Positions 26,101 through 39,823 of a stretch of DNA of 64,000 nt are shown here, piece after piece. The DNA is taken from positions 27,961,150 to 28,025,149 of the forward strand of contig NC_134653.1 of assembly GCF_030463565.1 (NCBI RefSeq), given 5' to 3'. Position 1 is the stretch's first letter. Each line of letters begins with the position of its first letter. The position numbers and the translations under genes were made by a program. Below the pieces are notes generated by a model that worked only from the letters and a program-made list of their open reading frames with translations, was not told the origin of the DNA and made no database searches. Source of the DNA: Pelecanus crispus. Its lineage: Eukaryota > Chordata > Aves > Pelecaniformes > Pelecanidae.

Positions 26101-29100
26101 ACATGCCTAAAAATAGTTACTGATTTGCCTAACCATAGGCTTTCATTGACATATGCGTATGTTTTAATAACAGAAGAAATAAAATAGGTCTCAGACCCCC
26201 TTACCTGAGACCCAGAGCAAATCCTACAAACTTTCCAACGGCAGTGGCAGTAGAAGCTGTTAAGGCAATCAGCCCACGAAGCTTCCGTGGGGCACATTCC
26301 CCAGCGTACATGAGATGGATATTCAGAACTAAACCTGCAGTGACAAATGATTGTCAGCGCAATTCAAACTCCCACAGGTCTGGTGTTTTGGAGGGGAACG
26401 TAACAGGCAAAGCATATAGGGTTAGGCTCTGAGATACTTTTTTAACCATGCTGGGTATGTGTCTGCCTGACATGAAGCATGTTCCCAGTACCGTGGCCTT
26501 GCGTCTTTGCTAAGCATTTCACTAAGCAAGTATGTTCCCCTGGAAAATCCATTCTTCATCAAGCTGGCCTTCTCTTACAATGTTTCCTACAGCCACATAT
26601 ACAGGATTGCTATTGCTCCCTGTAATCTCGGATTATATATTTCAATATCTACTCAGGATGCTATGTGTCTTATTTTGTGCTTGAAACCAACAAGTTAACA
26701 AATGCTATATATTTCATTTGCTCAGTGAATTAATTAATATTTATCCTCTCTCTTAATTTTTTTTTCTGGTTAGTATTATCTTTATCCAACTGCTCAGGGA
26801 TCGAAAACACTGGCAGAATGTAACCTTCTGAGGCATCTAGAAATGTGAATTGCCCAGCTTGAAAACCATTCCCTTGTCTGTAATATGGAAGGCAGTATCA
26901 GCCACAACAAGCAGTAACAAAAACAACAGTGGTCAGCTTTCTATTGAGTGAGCATGGTTCCCTGAAATATTTCATGTTTTGGCTTTTTCACAAGTTGGCA
27001 GTACTTTTATATGGATTAGATGTAAAGATAAAAGAATGAGAAATGGAGATGTCACACATGATTAATTTAATTATGTTTGTGTTTTCTTTTTTAGTTAAAA
27101 ATGCATTCAGCCATCAGGCCCTCTGCAGAGTGTAGTAAAAATCTGTGATCTGTATACTCAGTCTGGTAAATTCTTGTGACACTCAGTCACTGCTCTCCCA
27201 ACTATTTAATACCATAGGTAGGAATGCTACTTTACCTCCACACAGTCCAGAAAGTAATCTTCCAGCGATGATCATCTCAAAGGATCCACACAGCCGGCTG
27301 AGTCCCATCAGAGTTGCACTCAGCAGAGCAGGGATATTGGTGAACAGCATCGGCTTCTTCCTGGAATTCATTTAAATTAATGTGACCATAAATATTGTCC
27401 ATGTGTCATTCACAGCCTGACAGAAGTGGCATTGAATTGTACCATGGTTAAAGACTCTGTGCCAGCTTCTGAGATCAGCTGCAGTAAAGTAAATGGGAAA
27501 TGGGAAGGAGAAAACTTTGTCACGGACTGATAAGCTAGTTGAAGCTTTTGATGCCTCTAGTGGACCCAATATCTCACTGAAGAACAAGCTTTCTGAGCGG
27601 TTGTCTGTGAAATTCACTTTAAAATGCATGCACTCCCCATGTGATTTCTCTGGCCTGGATTAGCTTTGGAATTTATAAGGGAGAGGGTATGATTTTCTTT
27701 GCGATCATTGGCAGATTTTGCCATTCTGTTTCTTCACTGAACTGATCCTTCATCTGAAGCAGCTCTGGGCTGCTCACAGTGCCACTTTACAAAGCAGTGT
27801 TTCTCCCAAGACACAGTCACTTATTTTTGCAGTTGTGGGTGTAAACAGAAAGACTAATGTAATCATTATTCCTACCTTCCAAATCTAACAGAAAAATATG
27901 CGGCAGACAAGGACCCCAGAAGCCCACCGATGCTGTAAATGGACACAACAAAGGACCACATCAAAGTGATCATCTCTTCACTGGGAGAAGAGCCGTATCT
28001 CTTCAGCCAGGTCTCACGGATGAAACTTTTGATGTACTTTAAAAGAAAAAGAGAAAGCAATGGACTCAGTCAACATAGTTTTCCATAACTGCACATCTTT
28101 TTTACTTCTTTTACCTACTTACTGGTCTTTTTGATACATTTCTATTGACATCTTGGTTGAAATCTTAGCCACAGTGTAATCAAAGGGAATTTTGCCACTA
28201 ACATCCCTGGAGTTAATGTTTTAGCAACAAGGTGCAATGAATAAATCAATGAATAAATATATCAACAGTGAGTGCCACTAAGAGGGTGGCACATTGGTCT
28301 TTTGTTTATGTGCTAAACCCTGATAGTTTTGCTACCAAATCTTCCCCTCCATTCCCACTTGTCTGTCTGTCTCTCTTGTCCACCTGCTGCATCCTGTCTG
28401 ATACCTTGGGTGAAATCCAGGTTTGACTTCAACTGACTTCAGTGAGATCAGGATTTGTCCCTTGATATGGCCCAGTGTGGGATCTCTCTGACCTACTATT
28501 CATAACCTCCATGGCACCTTCATTCTTGATGAGGGATCCCAATGTAGTGATAGTATGAGCTCAATGTCCTCAGCACCATTCAGGATGACAAACACCTCCC
28601 CTAATTTTCCTTTTCCAGATGCAGGTACCAGTGCTGACCTCAACTCTAGAGCTACAGTCCTTCCCTGTCCTATTTCACCTTACAGACAGTCACTTAGACT
28701 GGTGTGTGTGGCCAAGGACATGGTTCAAAGGACTCTCTGAGCACTGGAAAGAGGAGAATGTCTGGTGTGCAATCCATCTCAGTAAGGGGAAAATGGCTGA
28801 CTTTATAGACATCACTCATCCTCCCCTTTCCCAATTCTGTCACACCAGACAGAAGTTAAAATCCAATGAAACACAAGAGCAATAGCAGCTACTCTTAGAA
28901 CCAAGAAACCACAGTAAGTCTAGTTTTGAGAGCAGAAGGGAAAAAGTTAGTGATTGCAAATAGAGGCAGGAATGCATGAGAACATTGAAATCCATGCTGG
29001 TAGCTCAATTTTTTGAGCTGTCCATGCTTACCTCAGCAGGAGAATTGATAATGGAGACCTGCAACCCATACTGGAAAGTTCCACCAATGCCCAGGACAAA

Positions 29101-29130
29101 AGCCAGGAGGAAGAGATTGTAGCTCATTTT
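20191..29130 (-). CDS. SLC2A11-like facilitative sugar transporter, copy B (exons 2-12)
   Basis: This is a GLUT11-type 12-TM transporter, open across exons 2-12 (491 codons before the stop). Exons (approx.): 29032-29130, 27876-28036, 27236-27360, 26205-26334, 25075-25223, 24087-24274, 22788-22898, 22036-22137, 21604-21679, 21145-21272, 20191-20397; their lengths match copy C exon for exon. Motifs seen: [12 protein letters not shown] in TM1, RFGRKK in the TM2-TM3 loop, [23 protein letters not shown] after TM6, QLIGVNV in TM7, [14 protein letters not shown] in TM10, IERAGRK and MPETKGK. The first external loop reads FIRETW, so the N-glycosylation sequon present in copies A and C is lost. I could not place exon 1. 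The ATG at 29125-29127 inside exon 2 would give about 490 aa, but a short upstream exon as in A, C and D is more likely. The exon 7 donor is unusual (GC, or GT three bases earlier), and exon 10 uses a weak GTTGGT. Confidence 0.87.
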
Positions 29131-32100
29131 CTGGCAGGAAATAAAAACAGCAAACAAAGCTAGACATGTCCTGTTTTACCTTCAGGAACTCTTACAGCTT
29201 GAGCAATGTCATGCACCTCCCTCCTCTGAGACCAAGCAGGCAGCGCAGAGTGCAGTAGAAGACCACAGCTACTAAAGCACAGGACAGTGAGAAATTTGAG
29301 GAGAGACAAAGCTCATAGCTGTATCCCAGAACCCAGTTAAACACTTCAGTGCCTCTGTCTTCAGCTTTGGGCATCTTAATCTGCACTATCATAGGGTAAC
29401 TAGTTGCAGGAACATGGTGCAATGGGCAAAGCATTATGTGCATGATTTGCATCTATTTGTCCTTCCTCCTCCTCCTCCTTTTCCACTTGTTATCTCACCT
29501 AAATGAATGTTTTGCTCAGTGACTTGGCTGAGACTAGGTAAACATATGGGGATTGAAGGGCATTCCTAGTTTCATAGTTTATTCACCTTTTCTTAGAACT
29601 GTATCTGATAGTAGGCTTAAGAATACCCCCACAATATAGTACTGCGATACATGCATACTCCATCCCTCCCACTCCCACTGCTCTGTTACTGAGTGTCTTA
29701 GTGATATTCCGTCCAGCAATGATGGCATGATGTTGCACTTCTATCTCTAGAACAGATCATATTCAAAGGCAACGCTGAACAATGACTGCCAAACATTTAC
29801 AACCTGATTTCTAATGAAATGAATTGCATTGCTTGAATGGGCATGAAATTTATCCATGTTGCAACATTGTTGGCTTCAAAGGACTCAGCTCTAAATAAAT
29901 TTGGTATTTGGCACATTCATATATTAAATTACAAAAATCTCCTGTTTGTCAAAGCACTAGGAAGAAACGAGAATCACAGTATCTACTGCCAGCCATCCCC
30001 ACTATCCTCTGTGCTACAAAAAAGGCCTCACATCAGAACAAAACTCCCCATCAGCAAGAAAATCATTAAGCCCTATGCTAAGTGCAAATTTTATATTGCA
30101 CCTGCAGCAAATTTCTTAGTCTCATCTCCATTCTGTATTATAACACCATTGCTTGATTTTTCTGTTGCATCTCTTGGGTCACCTTTCCAGTCTAACAGAT
30201 TTTAAATTCAGGAAGATTTTTTTAAACTTAATATTAATCCTAAAATTGCTTTTTAAAAAAATCTTCATTTTATCTTTTCTGGGTATCTGTTCCTATACTT
30301 CCTTGACTGCAAAGGATTGTTTTCCATCCTTTGGTGTTTACATCTTTCAGATACTTCATTATTCATAACTCCTTTATTGTAGAGGACTTTTTCAGTCTTC
30401 CAGCCCTCGTCCATCTATTAAATCATGCAGGTTTTTTTCTGTTGTTCTGCTCTGAACTCCCTTGGTTTGTCTTCCTCTGTTATGTATCAGACATTAAATA
30501 TAAATGTGCTCTTAAATCCAGTTTTCTTTGCTTTTTAAAAATAATTCCTTGCAAGATATTTGATATCTCTCAGATATGACCTCATACTATTATTTTAACC
30601 ACATCTGATTCAGATTTACTTTTCTTTCTGTACTTAATTTATACAACAGGTATAATATATAGAATAGCAGAAAGGAAAAAAATATATATGCAGAAATTCT
30701 ATTTGGGGGAAAAAAAAGAGAAACATATACCAACTTGCATGCAAAGGTGGTCATCTCAGCTTGCAGGCTAGGTCTTTCCTGATGCTTTCGTTGGTTACTT
30801 TGGAAAAAGTAACTCTATATATAGAGAAAGAGGAGCCTGAGATAATATTTCAACATGTGATTTCATTCTTTCTCAGTGTTTACACTCCCTTTGGTTTGTC
30901 ATGAAGTTCTTGCTATTTGGTTTGTTATTATTGTGTTGGTTACTGATGAAACTGGGGATAATTTTGGTGAGCTGTGCATTCATGCCAGGTCACTAGGGAA
31001 GAGAAGCTCCAGCAGCAGCTGACAGGCAATAAGAGCTGCAGATGAGTAAAGGACAATAAAAAAGGCACTGATCAAAGCCAAAGTCCAGGGACTGGCACAA
31101 ACTAGAGTGGACTGGCTTGGACTCCCCTAGTCATAGGTTGGATAATTAGTTATCACATTTAAAGGGAAAGTTCCTGACTGCTACTTTGAGCCTCAACACA
31201 GCAAAGCCTTCTGAAGCCTGACTTGATCAAGCCTGACTAAGCCTGTGCATTTAACTCGTGAATTATGGGGTCAGTTGACACTTTAAGAGTAATGGTCACT
31301 GCCTGACAAGTCTGTGTCCCTATAATATATGGTAGATGCTAGGAAAGTTGAATGTCAGTTTTAAATCCTGATTGTAAAATAAATAAATTACATCTTTACT
31401 TTTATGCATAATTCTCAAAGGGCCTCTTTATCCAGCAGTCTCCAAGATGGTTCTGTTAAAAGGCTTTTACAAGTTATTCAAACAGCTCAGGGGGAAATTC
31501 CTTCTTCTGGTGATTGGCTGCACTTGATGGTTCCCCAGGCTAGGATGCTTTGTGTCTTCAGTGTCTGGAAGAATCCCAACTGGATAGGCAGGGACTGAGC
31601 TATGCTGGAAGTGAGAGGTGGCTTGTGCAGAGGAGCACTGTTTGAGGACAGCAGCAGTAACTATTTTTCTCTGGTGTTGATGGTTATTAATCAATCCATC
31701 AGTGCATGGTGATTTGATTTGTAAACAATAATATGAACTATGAGTCTCTGAGGATCACTTTTCAAGATGTATTTGTGCTTAACTTCACATGATAAGAAAA
31801 TTGACCTGAACAAGTGTCCTGTATTTTTTCAGTTGGAGTTGTTCTAATTCAGTAACAATTAACCAACTTGTCAAATGTTTAAATTAAAATGTAACCACTG
31901 TTTGTCTTTGCTTAATCAGTCTAAAGACACCTGATTTCAGGCCAGGATTTCTGACACACATACTCACAGGACTGGCTCTGAAACTCAGGAAGTCAAGTAA
32001 ATGTGTATCATTTTGGAACAGGCATGTTTTATACTGTCAGGTGCAGACAGCCTCCATCCTTCCAGGGCTCTGGGGAAAGGCACAACAATATCAACTCATG

Positions 32101-33975
32101 GGAGTAGCCACAAAGGTGGCCAAGGTGAGAATGTCTGGACATTGGAGGAGTTCTCCTAGTTTTAACCAATTCTTCTCTGACCTGTACATCCTGGCAGTTT
32201 GTGCCAGGCCTCTCCCTCTGCCCAGGCAGTCTCTGCAGTCCATCCCCTGATTCCCAGCCTGCATTTTCTCTACTGTCTTGTCTTCTTTGCTTCAATTATG
32301 CCTCCTGTCTTTTCTCTGATCCTCACCAAAGGAATGACAGAATATTTTTACACCATCATGATGGTACCAGCACTTTTTTGCTTTGACTGTGTGTTTTACT
32401 GTTTCCATCTGCTCTCTCCAAACTACAGAAACAAAAACTATCTCTGCAGTTCCCAGCACCATGGAGTCCTGCTCTTGATTGCCTTGTCTCAAAATCCTGC
32501 ATATTTAAAAACCTCAGTGTTGTCCAAGAGTGGAGATACCTGCTCTTGCTCATGTCTGTATACGAGTGACTTCTAAAATAGCAACCGCAAATGAACAAAA
32601 GTTCAGTTTTATTTTTCCTATGTTATAAACCTCAGATAGTGAAACATAGTTCTTACACAGACTCCTCTTCTGAGAAATAGATCTGCTGCTCCATTCATGC
32701 CCAGAATGACAGTAATACACTCTGGAAATGTTTATAGCCTTGTCATTCAAAAATGCTGTATTTTTTTTAAATGTAGTTAAAAAATATACCGGAAGAAACT
32801 TTAACTACTTATTTTGAAAATGTATGTTCTTCTTTGCGGCAACCATCAGTGGTTCCATGACCTTCATAGAAAAAAAGCCAAAAGAAAAGAGATGGCTTGA
32901 TTATGGTTTTGAGAAGAAACTGGAAGAAACTTCACCAGTCAACCCAATGCCTATGAAAGGCAATATTAAATGAGGAGTGTTGCGCTGTTCTGTACCTAAA
33001 AGCTAAAAAGAATCAGTATCACATCTGGGTCTTTTCCAATGTGCTCTATGGAGACAACAAGAACATGCAGCAGAGAATGTTCTGCTGTGATCTAAATCTC
33101 CACATCCAAAATAAACTGCTGCCATAAGAGCTCCTCACCACACTAACCGTAGCAGAGTGCAAGTATAAAACCCTGCAAGATGCACCAGCAGCATCCATGA
33201 GAGCACTACAAACCGGACTAGAGAATTACTTGTGCTTTACAACATAGGACTGGAAGACAACAAACAAGCCATGAAGAAAAACAGTCCAGAATAAATAGTC
33301 TGCAAAACAATGCCCAAAAGTCAGTTGTATAACAAGCCACTTAGGAAGTACTAGAATTTTTCTTCCTAATCCATCTGTCACATGTTTTTATAGCTGAAAA
33401 TAATTAACTGCTCACTACTGCTCAACAAGTAGGGGTCTATTTGAAATCACTTAATAACAAAACAATGGGAGCACCAAGACAAGGTACTGAGAATTTCATT
33501 TGGTGTCTGAAAATAGAACTTAATCATATTAATTTCTGTGTTAGAGAGCCCAGATTCAGGGGCAGGGAAAGAAAGGCTTCTGAGATGGAAGTTACTGTTT
33601 GGGTGGAGGAGAAATATAGAAGAAATTCAGAAGAAATTTGCTGAAGCATTGCATGGTGTTGTTTGATGATAAAAGACTAAAGCATCATTCTGTCACTCTC
33701 TAACATGGATTCTAAAATACGTATCCATTACTTAGCACTAAAAACTGAAAACAGATTATTAAACTTCTGTTGGGACCTATCCGTTCAAGTATATCTTTTC
33801 AAGATGAACTTAAGAATCTAAGAGTAATATATTGTCCTTAACCCTACTTCTCTCTTTGTGACCCTCCAAGAGAAAATAGCTACTGCTGAATTTCCCCAAG
33901 ATACCATCCTGCTTTCTTCTGCTACAACATGGTGGATTTGATCTCTTCAGGGCCTTTATAAAAACCTGCATCGGT
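29131..33975. other. spacer between transporter copies A and B
   Basis: This should contain exon 1 and the promoter of copy B and the 3' UTR of copy A, but I could not identify either with confidence. A CCT trinucleotide run lies at 29463-29479. No recognisable protein-coding exon or transposon was found. Confidence 0.45.
29463..29479. repeat. (CCT)n microsatellite
   Basis: A short run of CCT/TCC trinucleotides lies in the spacer upstream of copy B exon 2. Confidence 0.7.
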
Positions 33976-34429
33976 CTAAGCTTTGAAGTTGTGTTTCTTG
34001 AACTCCTCCAAAATTTTCTGGAAGGACCTTCCCTTTGTCTCAGGAAGGAAAAACCCAAAGTAGAGTGCAGTGCAGATGCAAGATCACAAGGAATGGGACG
34101 TAGCAGAAATGTGCTAGACTTTTCTGAGGAGGAGGAATAAAACAAGACAGTGTTGGTGATGTTCTGTACGATGACAAACAGGCCACTAATCCCTGTTCCT
34201 GCATGGACTAACTTCTCTCGGGGAGTATTTCTGGGTGCCTTGGTCAGGGCGTCACATGCCTGCATGCAACAGCTCCCCAGCATAGTTTGGGAGATTTGAC
34301 ATAGCAAGAAGAGTATCTCAAAATGTCTTTTTCTGTCTTTCTATATATAATTGTATAGAATGGGGACCCACAGTAGGAAATAAGTCAGGATTGAATATTG
34401 TGGAGTTCTGCTCCCTTTTGCTTCAGGAA

Positions 34430-34905
34430 TCATAGAATCATAGAATCGTTTAGGTTGGAAAAGACCTTTAAGATCATCAAGTCCAACCATTAACCTAGCA
34501 CTGCCACGTCCACCACTAAACCAATTAAGGGTAGAGTAGCAATTTCATGTTTCCTGGCTTGGTGGCTGGATTATTTTTTAATGAAAGTAAAAACTAGGAG
34601 TTGTTAAGATTGGAAAGGACCTCTAAGATCATCAGTCCAACCATCAACCCAACACCACCATGCCCACTAAACCATGTCCCAAAGTGCCATGTCTACCCAT
34701 TTTTTGAACACTTCCAGGGATGGTGACTCCACCACCTCTCTGGGAAGCCTGATCCAATGCTTGACTACCCTTTCTGTGAAGAAATTTTTCCTAATATCCA
34801 ATCTAAACCTCCCCTGGCACAGCTTGAGGCCATTTCCTCTCATCCTATCTCTAACTACTTGGGAGAAGAGACCAACACCCACCTCACTACAACCTCCTTT
34901 CACCC
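34430..34905 (-). repeat. CR1 LINE fragment with double tail, inside intron 11 of copy A
   Basis: Read on the minus strand, this is the C-terminal end of the CR1 reverse transcriptase ([17 protein letters not shown], then VDMALWDMV). A first CR1-like 3' end (GGTCCTTTCCAATCT) follows. About 100 bp of non-CR1-looking spacer comes next, then a second CR1 3' end closing with TTCTATGATTCTATG. The same arrangement occurs in opposite orientation at 39338-39823. It is heavily 5'-truncated. Confidence 0.88.
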
Positions 34906-37900
34906 TAGGGAATGATGCTAGTGTCTGGCCAAGGGGAATTACATCACATCCCTAGTCCCAGCTGTTGTCAGCTGAGGACAGAGGAGGAATATCGGTCATC
35001 TATGCCTCAATCTGCTTCCAGCCTCACATCAGAAATCACCATAGGCAACATGGAGGAAGTTTGGTTTAGAGGATATTTGACCACTTTCCTCATAAAGGCA
35101 CTTTTCATGGCAGTGCTATCTTGCTATGTGTCTGCAGCTTGCGATATTCCAGGCACTGTCTCTTTTCATGGTCACTATCAGACCCCCTTTTTTGTGTAAA
35201 ACACTAAAGAGCTGCAGGTGATTGCTTTGCCTTGGGAACCCACCACAATGAATGGAAAGGCTGTTCTGACCAGAAATAGGTTGAACCAGAGCAGAGAGCC
35301 ACAGATCATATAAGTAGCTGGCCAGGACATTTGATCAAAAACCTCTGTGGGCAGAACTGTTACACCAGCTGGAAAAAGAAATGGCAAGAAAGTTAATAAT
35401 ACTGTTGACATTATATTAAAAACAAGAAAACACATACTAACAAGCAAACTCAACATGAAGTGTATGAGAACAGTAAATTATTATTCAGTAAATTATTCTC
35501 ACTAGTCAACAATGCCAGAACAAACCGTAATAGAGATTAACTGCAGTGGGGAATTTTTAGGTTAAATGTTAAGGACTGGCTAATTATTCATACTCTCTCA
35601 TGTTAGAATGAACTGCCGGGAAAGGTTTTGTAATCCACATTATTCTCACTAGGACCCAACTGTGAGAATGGCTTATAATTAATTCAACCCTATGGTGCTG
35701 TAGGGACTGGGACAAGAAATTTCTGCCAACTCATGTCACATGTGACACTGGCAGCTTGGTTTTTTTTTTACCTGCCTTCCTGCAAACTCATGTAAGTGAA
35801 AAAAGCCTCACATCTACTCACACACCGAGCAAATGTCTGCACAAACAGAGCCTGTGTACTGCCCCCAGCCACAGAAACTAATGGATTCTGCCAAGAAAAT
35901 GTATGTTAGTAGGCTAACAAATAGATGTGGAAATTGTGCTTCCAGGTATATGCAAGTAAATAATCATCAGATGACGTAGCTGTCAATCTCTAGGGTTAAA
36001 GTGAAGCATTAGAAATGCTGGTCTATAGCCCTAAAGGATTGGGTGGCAAATCAAAACCTTGTTGCCCATTTAAGACAAAAATCAGCTCCAAGTGCCATCA
36101 CAAGATGGCTGTAAGGAGAAATAACACAGAGAATGGCACAGACTGTCCCTGCATAACACTGACTTACCAGGGGCATGCAAGCCCCCATGAAACAGCTGAA
36201 AACTGCTGGCAGAAATCACCTCATTCCTTTGAGTGTGCTGTGGCTAAAGAGGGTCTGAGAGTTTCCATAAGCTGCTTGCACACATCTCCAAGCCCCTGCA
36301 GTACCCAAAAGTTTCAGTGAAAACACTGCGGGAACTGACCTGATCCAACTCCAAAGCTTAGGGTATAGGCAAAAAGGCAGGCCATGCTGAGATAAGGCAT
36401 CCAGCTAATCTGAATCTATAGCCACAGAGACCAACAGAAAGCCAGTGACGGTACTTACACTTATTTGCCACCACTAAACACTCCAGTCATATAAAAGGCA
36501 AAGCCCAACTCCATTCCGCTTAAATAATTAAGTAAAGTTTGTTACCTGCTGGGTCAGAGCGGCCATGAAGACAACGGCCCATCCTGACATGAAGACATAT
36601 CCCCCCAGGAGCAGTGGCTTCTGACCAGCGTAGTCTATTATCATGTTCCGCACAAAGTAACACAGTGAAATAAAGCAAGATATTTAACTTGTGTTTATAT
36701 TTCCCGCCTGCTCCCTCTTCCCATTTCAATAGTCTGTGCCTAGTTTGCTCTACAACCACTTCAAGGATGTTGTCCACTTCTTAGCAAAAAAAAGAAAAGT
36801 CAAAGGAAAGGGTCTGCTGGCAGGTGTCAGGCAAGAAGGGTGTTCAGGGGAGATGAGAATGTCCCAGCTGCAGCCTAAACTCTGCCACTATCCATATTGA
36901 CATGAAGCAAGAGTTACACTTGTTAGAGATTTCAGACAGTGATGACGATGCAGTGTCTGACAAAATACTTCTGCGTTAACCTGTCTCAACATGAGTGCTG
37001 AGAGACTGCCTGACTCCTGTGCATAAAGGGTTTCCTTGGCATGAAAGGCAATGTAAATACAAAATTTGTAATTAACAGCCTCCTCACTGTCAACAGAGTC
37101 TGCATGTCAGCAGAGTGCATTGAGAGTCTCACACAAGTGACAGATGTGGTCATATGGGATTTTGTCCTGAGGAATTCCAGCCTCTTGGAACACCTAAGCT
37201 GCATAAAAACACAGCTGGGGAGAGAAGAGAGGAGAAAGCAGTAAAGGAAGATGTCTGAAAATACATCCCATTGTTTTTCCTGAAGGACCATGCAGAGAAT
37301 GACTAATGTGCTGTCATACGGGCTATTTTGACAGAGTCCCTCTGAATCTTGCCATAATGCACATGTGTACTCTGGGAACCAAGCATCTGAGGTGTGAAGA
37401 TCTTCACAGGCAGAGCAGACCACTATTCCTTCTTCTCCTGCAGTAGGAATGTTAAACCCAAGAGCTTGCACACGTGTCTTGCAATACAGTGCTGCCGCTG
37501 ATAGCTGTGGCTGCCAGGCTGCTTACCGAATAAGTCCTGCAGAGCTGCATGGCACTGATCAGCACAACGATACTGATCAGCTGCCACCTTAAAGCTGGAT
37601 TTTGGAACAGCTCCCAAGGGTTCTTCATTCTCTGACCTTTAACGGCAGCCTGTTCAGCCAGCATCTCTTCCAGCTCTGCACTGAGGTCACTGTTGCCTCT
37701 GAGCTTCTGCAGTGCTGCAAGGACAAGGGAACCTCTTATCCCCTGAACTTTACCTTCAGTTTGCCTGCTCTTCAGGGTGAAGGATTGAGCAGCAAGTGGT
37801 GGCTGCAGAAAGCTGTAGGACAGACTGTGTGATCATGGTGTTACCTTCACAGAGATGGCCAGTTGCAGTGCAGCCACTTGAAAGATCTGGGGGAAAGGGA

Positions 37901-38194
37901 CTGTATATCCCTCACCATTGTTTGACAAACAATATTTCCAACCAGTGCCATTTCAGCAGCCATGCTTCTAACTCAGATCTCAAGTTACTTCCCTGGGAAA
38001 TGCAGGCAATCAAGGTGGTCTTAGTACACAGCATGTATTTCTTGGAAACTAATTCCAGATGCTCTTTATATAGGGATTTGTATGATACAAATCTAAGAAA
38101 ATCCCTTAATATGAATTGGCTTCAGATTTAGTCATGAGTTTCTCAGTCAGAATTTACTTCACTTCATAGTTACAAAACATATTTGCCATTGTGA

Positions 38195-39823
38195 ATCCAC
38201 TCTCCATCATCTACCAGCAGTCCTGGTTAACAGGGGAGGTCCCAGACAACTGGAGGCTTGCCAATGTGATACCCATCTACAAGAAGGGCCAGAAGGAGGA
38301 TCTGGAGAAGTACAGGCCTGTCAGCCTGATCTTGGTACCAGGGAAGATTATGGAGCAGTTCATCTTGAGTATGCTCAACAGGCATGTGCAGGGCCCCTGA
38401 TCAGGCCCAGCCAGCATGGGTTCATGAAAGGCAGGTCCTGCTTGACCAACCTGATCTCCTTCTATGACCTGGTGGCCTGCCTAGTGGATGAGGGAAAGGC
38501 TGTGGATGTCATCTACCTGAAGTTCAGTAAAGCCTTTGACGCTATCTCCCACAGCATTCTCCTAGGGAAGCTGGCGGCTCATGCTTATGCAGGTGTACTC
38601 TTCGCTGGGTAAAAAACCTAGCTGGATGGCCAAGCCCAGAGAGTTGTGGTGAATGGATTTAAATCTAGTTGGTGACCGGTCACAAGCAGTGTTCCCCAGG
38701 GCTCAGTTTTGGGGCCAGTCTTGTTTAATATCTTTATCAATGATCTGGATGAAAGGATTGAGCGTGCCTTCAGTAAGTTTGTAGATGACACCAAATTGGG
38801 TGGGAGTGCCGATCTGCTCAAGGGTAGGAAGGCCCTGCAGAGGGATCTGGACAGGCTGGATTGATGGGCCGAGGCCAACTGTATGAGCTTCGAAAAGGCT
38901 AAGTGCCAGGTCCTGCACTTTGGTCACAACAATCCCATGCAACACTACAGGCTTCGGGAAGAGTGGCTGGAAAGCTGCCTGGCCGAAAAGGACCTGGGCG
39001 TGTTGGTTGACAGCCAGCTGAACATGAGCCAGCAGTGTGCCCAGGTGGCCAAGAAGACCAACAGCATCCTGGCTTGTATCAGGAATAGTGTGGCCGGCAG
39101 GAGCAGGGAAGTGATCGTCCCCTCGTACTCGGCACTAATGAGGCCGCACCTCAAATACTGTGTCCAGTTTTGGGCTTCTCAGTACAAGAAGAACATTGAG
39201 GTGCTGGAGTGTGTCTAGAGAAGGGCAACAAAGCTGGTGAAGGGTTTAGAGAACAAGCCTTAAGAGGAGCATCTGAGGAAACTGGGATTGTTTAGAGAAG
39301 AGGAGGCTGAGGGGAGACCTTACTGCTCTCTACAACTACTTGAAAGGAGGTTGTAGTGAGGTGGGTGTTGGTCTCTTCTCCCAAGTAACAAGCAATAGGA
39401 TGAGAGGAAATGGCCTCAAGCTGTGCCAGGGGAGGTTTAGATTGGACATTAGGAAAAATTTCTTCATGGAAAGGGTAGTCAAGCATTGGACCAGGCTGCC
39501 CAGAGAGGTGGTGGAGTCACCATCCCCGGAGGTGTTCAAAAAATGTGTAGACATGGCACTTTGGGACATGGTTTAGTAGGCATGGTGGTGTTGGGTTGAT
39601 GGCTGGACTGATGATCTTGGAGGTCCTTTCCAACCTTAATGATTCCTAGTTTTACTTTCACTAAAAAATAATCCAGCCACCAAGCCAGGAAACATGAAAT
39701 TAATTACTCTACCCTTAATTGGTTTAGTGGTGGACTTGGTAGTGTTAGGTTAATGGTTGGACTTGATGATCTTAAAGGTCTTTTCCAACTTAAACAATTC
39801 TATGATTCTATGATTCTATGATC
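38195..39823 (+). repeat. CR1 LINE fragment with double tail, inside intron 6 of copy A
   Basis: This longer CR1 piece covers the middle and end of the reverse transcriptase. The parts seen are LTGEVPDNWRLANVIPIYKK, KYRPVSL, FSKAFDAISHSILL and the active-site box as [10 protein letters not shown] near 38.78 kb. [33 protein letters not shown] and VDMALWDMV follow. Several frame changes and stops show it is inactive. After the first CR1 3' end (about 39640) there is a spacer of roughly 100 bp and then a second CR1 3' end with three TTCTATGA-type repeats. It is 5'-truncated, since the N-terminal half of the polyprotein is missing. Confidence 0.93.

Larger units (their letters stand above)
34430..39823. 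repeat. inverted repeat pair formed by the two double-tail CR1 copies
   Basis: The arms are 34430-34905 and 39338-39823. They are reverse complements of each other over roughly 480 bp, including the spacer between the two CR1 tails. The 4.4 kb between them holds exons 7-11 of copy A. Those exons still point the same way as the rest of the gene, so no inversion has become fixed between the arms. Confidence 0.8.

Noticed and set aside
29165-29210. Candidate exon 1 for copy B (ATG-ACA-TTG-CTC-AAG)
   Set aside because: The frame meets a stop before any donor, the alternative donor gives the wrong phase, and the resulting intron would be too short.
29697-29735. Candidate exon 1 for copy B (ATG followed by PSLLDG, donor GTAACA)
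   Set aside because: It resembles the short first exons slightly but is longer (13 codons), with a weak donor. I could not choose it over other candidates, so it was left out of the gene model.
30800-30835. TATATATAGAG stretch as a TATA promoter
   Set aside because: AT-rich simple sequence with no first exon identified downstream on either strand.
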